Source: Deltaproteobacteria bacterium | GTDB taxonomy: Bacteria; Desulfobacterota; JADFXK01 | DNA: 6,282 nt | Assembly (NCBI GenBank): GCA_015233295.1 | Contig: JADFYC010000220.1 | Coordinates: forward strand, 1 to 6,282 | Reading direction: 5' to 3' | Notes under the pieces: model-generated | The model's input: the letters and a program-made list of their open reading frames with translations, nothing else | Told to the model about the DNA's origin: nothing | Databases searched by the model: none | In this document: positions 5,966-6,282 of the stretch, one piece after another | Position numbering within the stretch: the stretch's first letter is position 1 | Layout of the letters: every line of letters starts with the position of its first letter | Program-made: the position numbers and the translations under genes

Positions 5966-6282
5966 TCATTTTCTTGCCCGACCCAGGGCGTCTGCCATTA
6001 TCATCGCATTAAGAACTTTTTCCGGGGTAATATCGCCAGCTTCGTGGTGAATAGGCTGTTCGGGGGCACACGCTTTTTCAGCGGCCTTCATTAGCATAAC
6101 CCTGTCGGTTTGCTGAAGTCCGATATCAGCAAAGGTTGTAGGCAAGCCTACGTTCTCGCAAAAGGAATACACATGTTCCACCTCTTCAGGCAAGGCTGCT
6201 GTGAGGTGGAGTCCTGACAAAACCCCAAAGGCAACCTTTTCGCCATGATAATATGAGTGAGTTTCTTTAAGGGTAGTGAGTC
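5966..6282 (-). CDS. gldA: Glycerol dehydrogenase, C-terminal 104 residues (5' end beyond window)
   Basis: This is the C-terminal part of an NAD-dependent, zinc-containing glycerol dehydrogenase, which oxidises glycerol to dihydroxyacetone in the cytoplasm. The frame is open through the right edge, and TTG 6220 is merely internal. Upstream of that codon the sequence reads SYYHGEKVAFG, the family's metal-site signature; its histidine (codon 6245-6247) corresponds to the last zinc ligand. Further family marks are VGLPTTFADIGL, the conserved alanine/cysteine patch AAEKACAP, and the closing motif TPEKVLNAMIMADALGR. The family is about 365 residues long, so some 28 percent is visible. Other iron- or zinc-dependent dehydrogenases of the same fold lack this exact combination. 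It is convergent with pepF across 230 bases. Operon partners such as a dihydroxyacetone kinase would lie outside the window. Confidence 0.9.
   Translation of the reverse strand, partial: LTTLKETHSYYHGEKVAFGVLSGLHLTAALPEEVEHVYSFCENVGLPTTFADIGLQQTDRVMLMKAAEKACAPEQPIHHEAGDITPEKVLNAMIMADALGRARK

Overview
The window looks like an ordinary chromosomal stretch of a moderately GC-rich Gram-negative bacterium. The HU-type protein, the pepF/M3-type peptidase and the ComEC together would suit a member of the former Deltaproteobacteria (Desulfobacterota, for example a Desulfobacca- or Syntrophobacter-like lineage). That placement is an impression from protein style, not from a marker gene. There is no phage, transposase, CRISPR array, tRNA or rRNA.

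Layout from left to right. (1) 1-2367, plus strand: a nearly complete comEC/rec2 gene for the DNA-uptake channel, cut at its 5' end by the window edge. (2) 2368-2734: a gap with a strong imperfect hairpin just after comEC and several further stems, readable in opposing frames on both strands, which I cannot assign. (3) 2735-3007, minus strand: a complete HU-family nucleoid protein gene, convergent with comEC. (4) 3008-3923: a 0.9-kb divergent intergenic region. Its left half carries a probable HU promoter with a leader of about 400 nt that holds a doubtful small ORF, a 14-bp tandem repeat and a perfect GAAA-loop hairpin. Its middle is AT-rich with small palindromes. Its right half carries a probable extended -10 promoter, a 14-bp perfect palindrome and a widely spaced 10-bp inverted repeat ahead of the peptidase. 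(5) 3924-5735, plus strand: a complete M3-family oligoendopeptidase (pepF type). (6) 5736-5965: a convergent gap with two adjacent GC-rich hairpins. (7) 5966-6282, minus strand: the last 104 residues of a glycerol dehydrogenase (gldA type), running off the right edge.

The four firm genes do not form an operon. They alternate in strand (+, -, +, -) and serve unrelated roles: DNA uptake, nucleoid architecture, cytoplasmic peptide degradation and glycerol oxidation. I found no convincing new multi-gene system. What is unexplained lies in the non-coding stretches: the structured region after comEC, the long HU leader, the palindrome-rich pepF leader and the paired hairpins between pepF and gldA.
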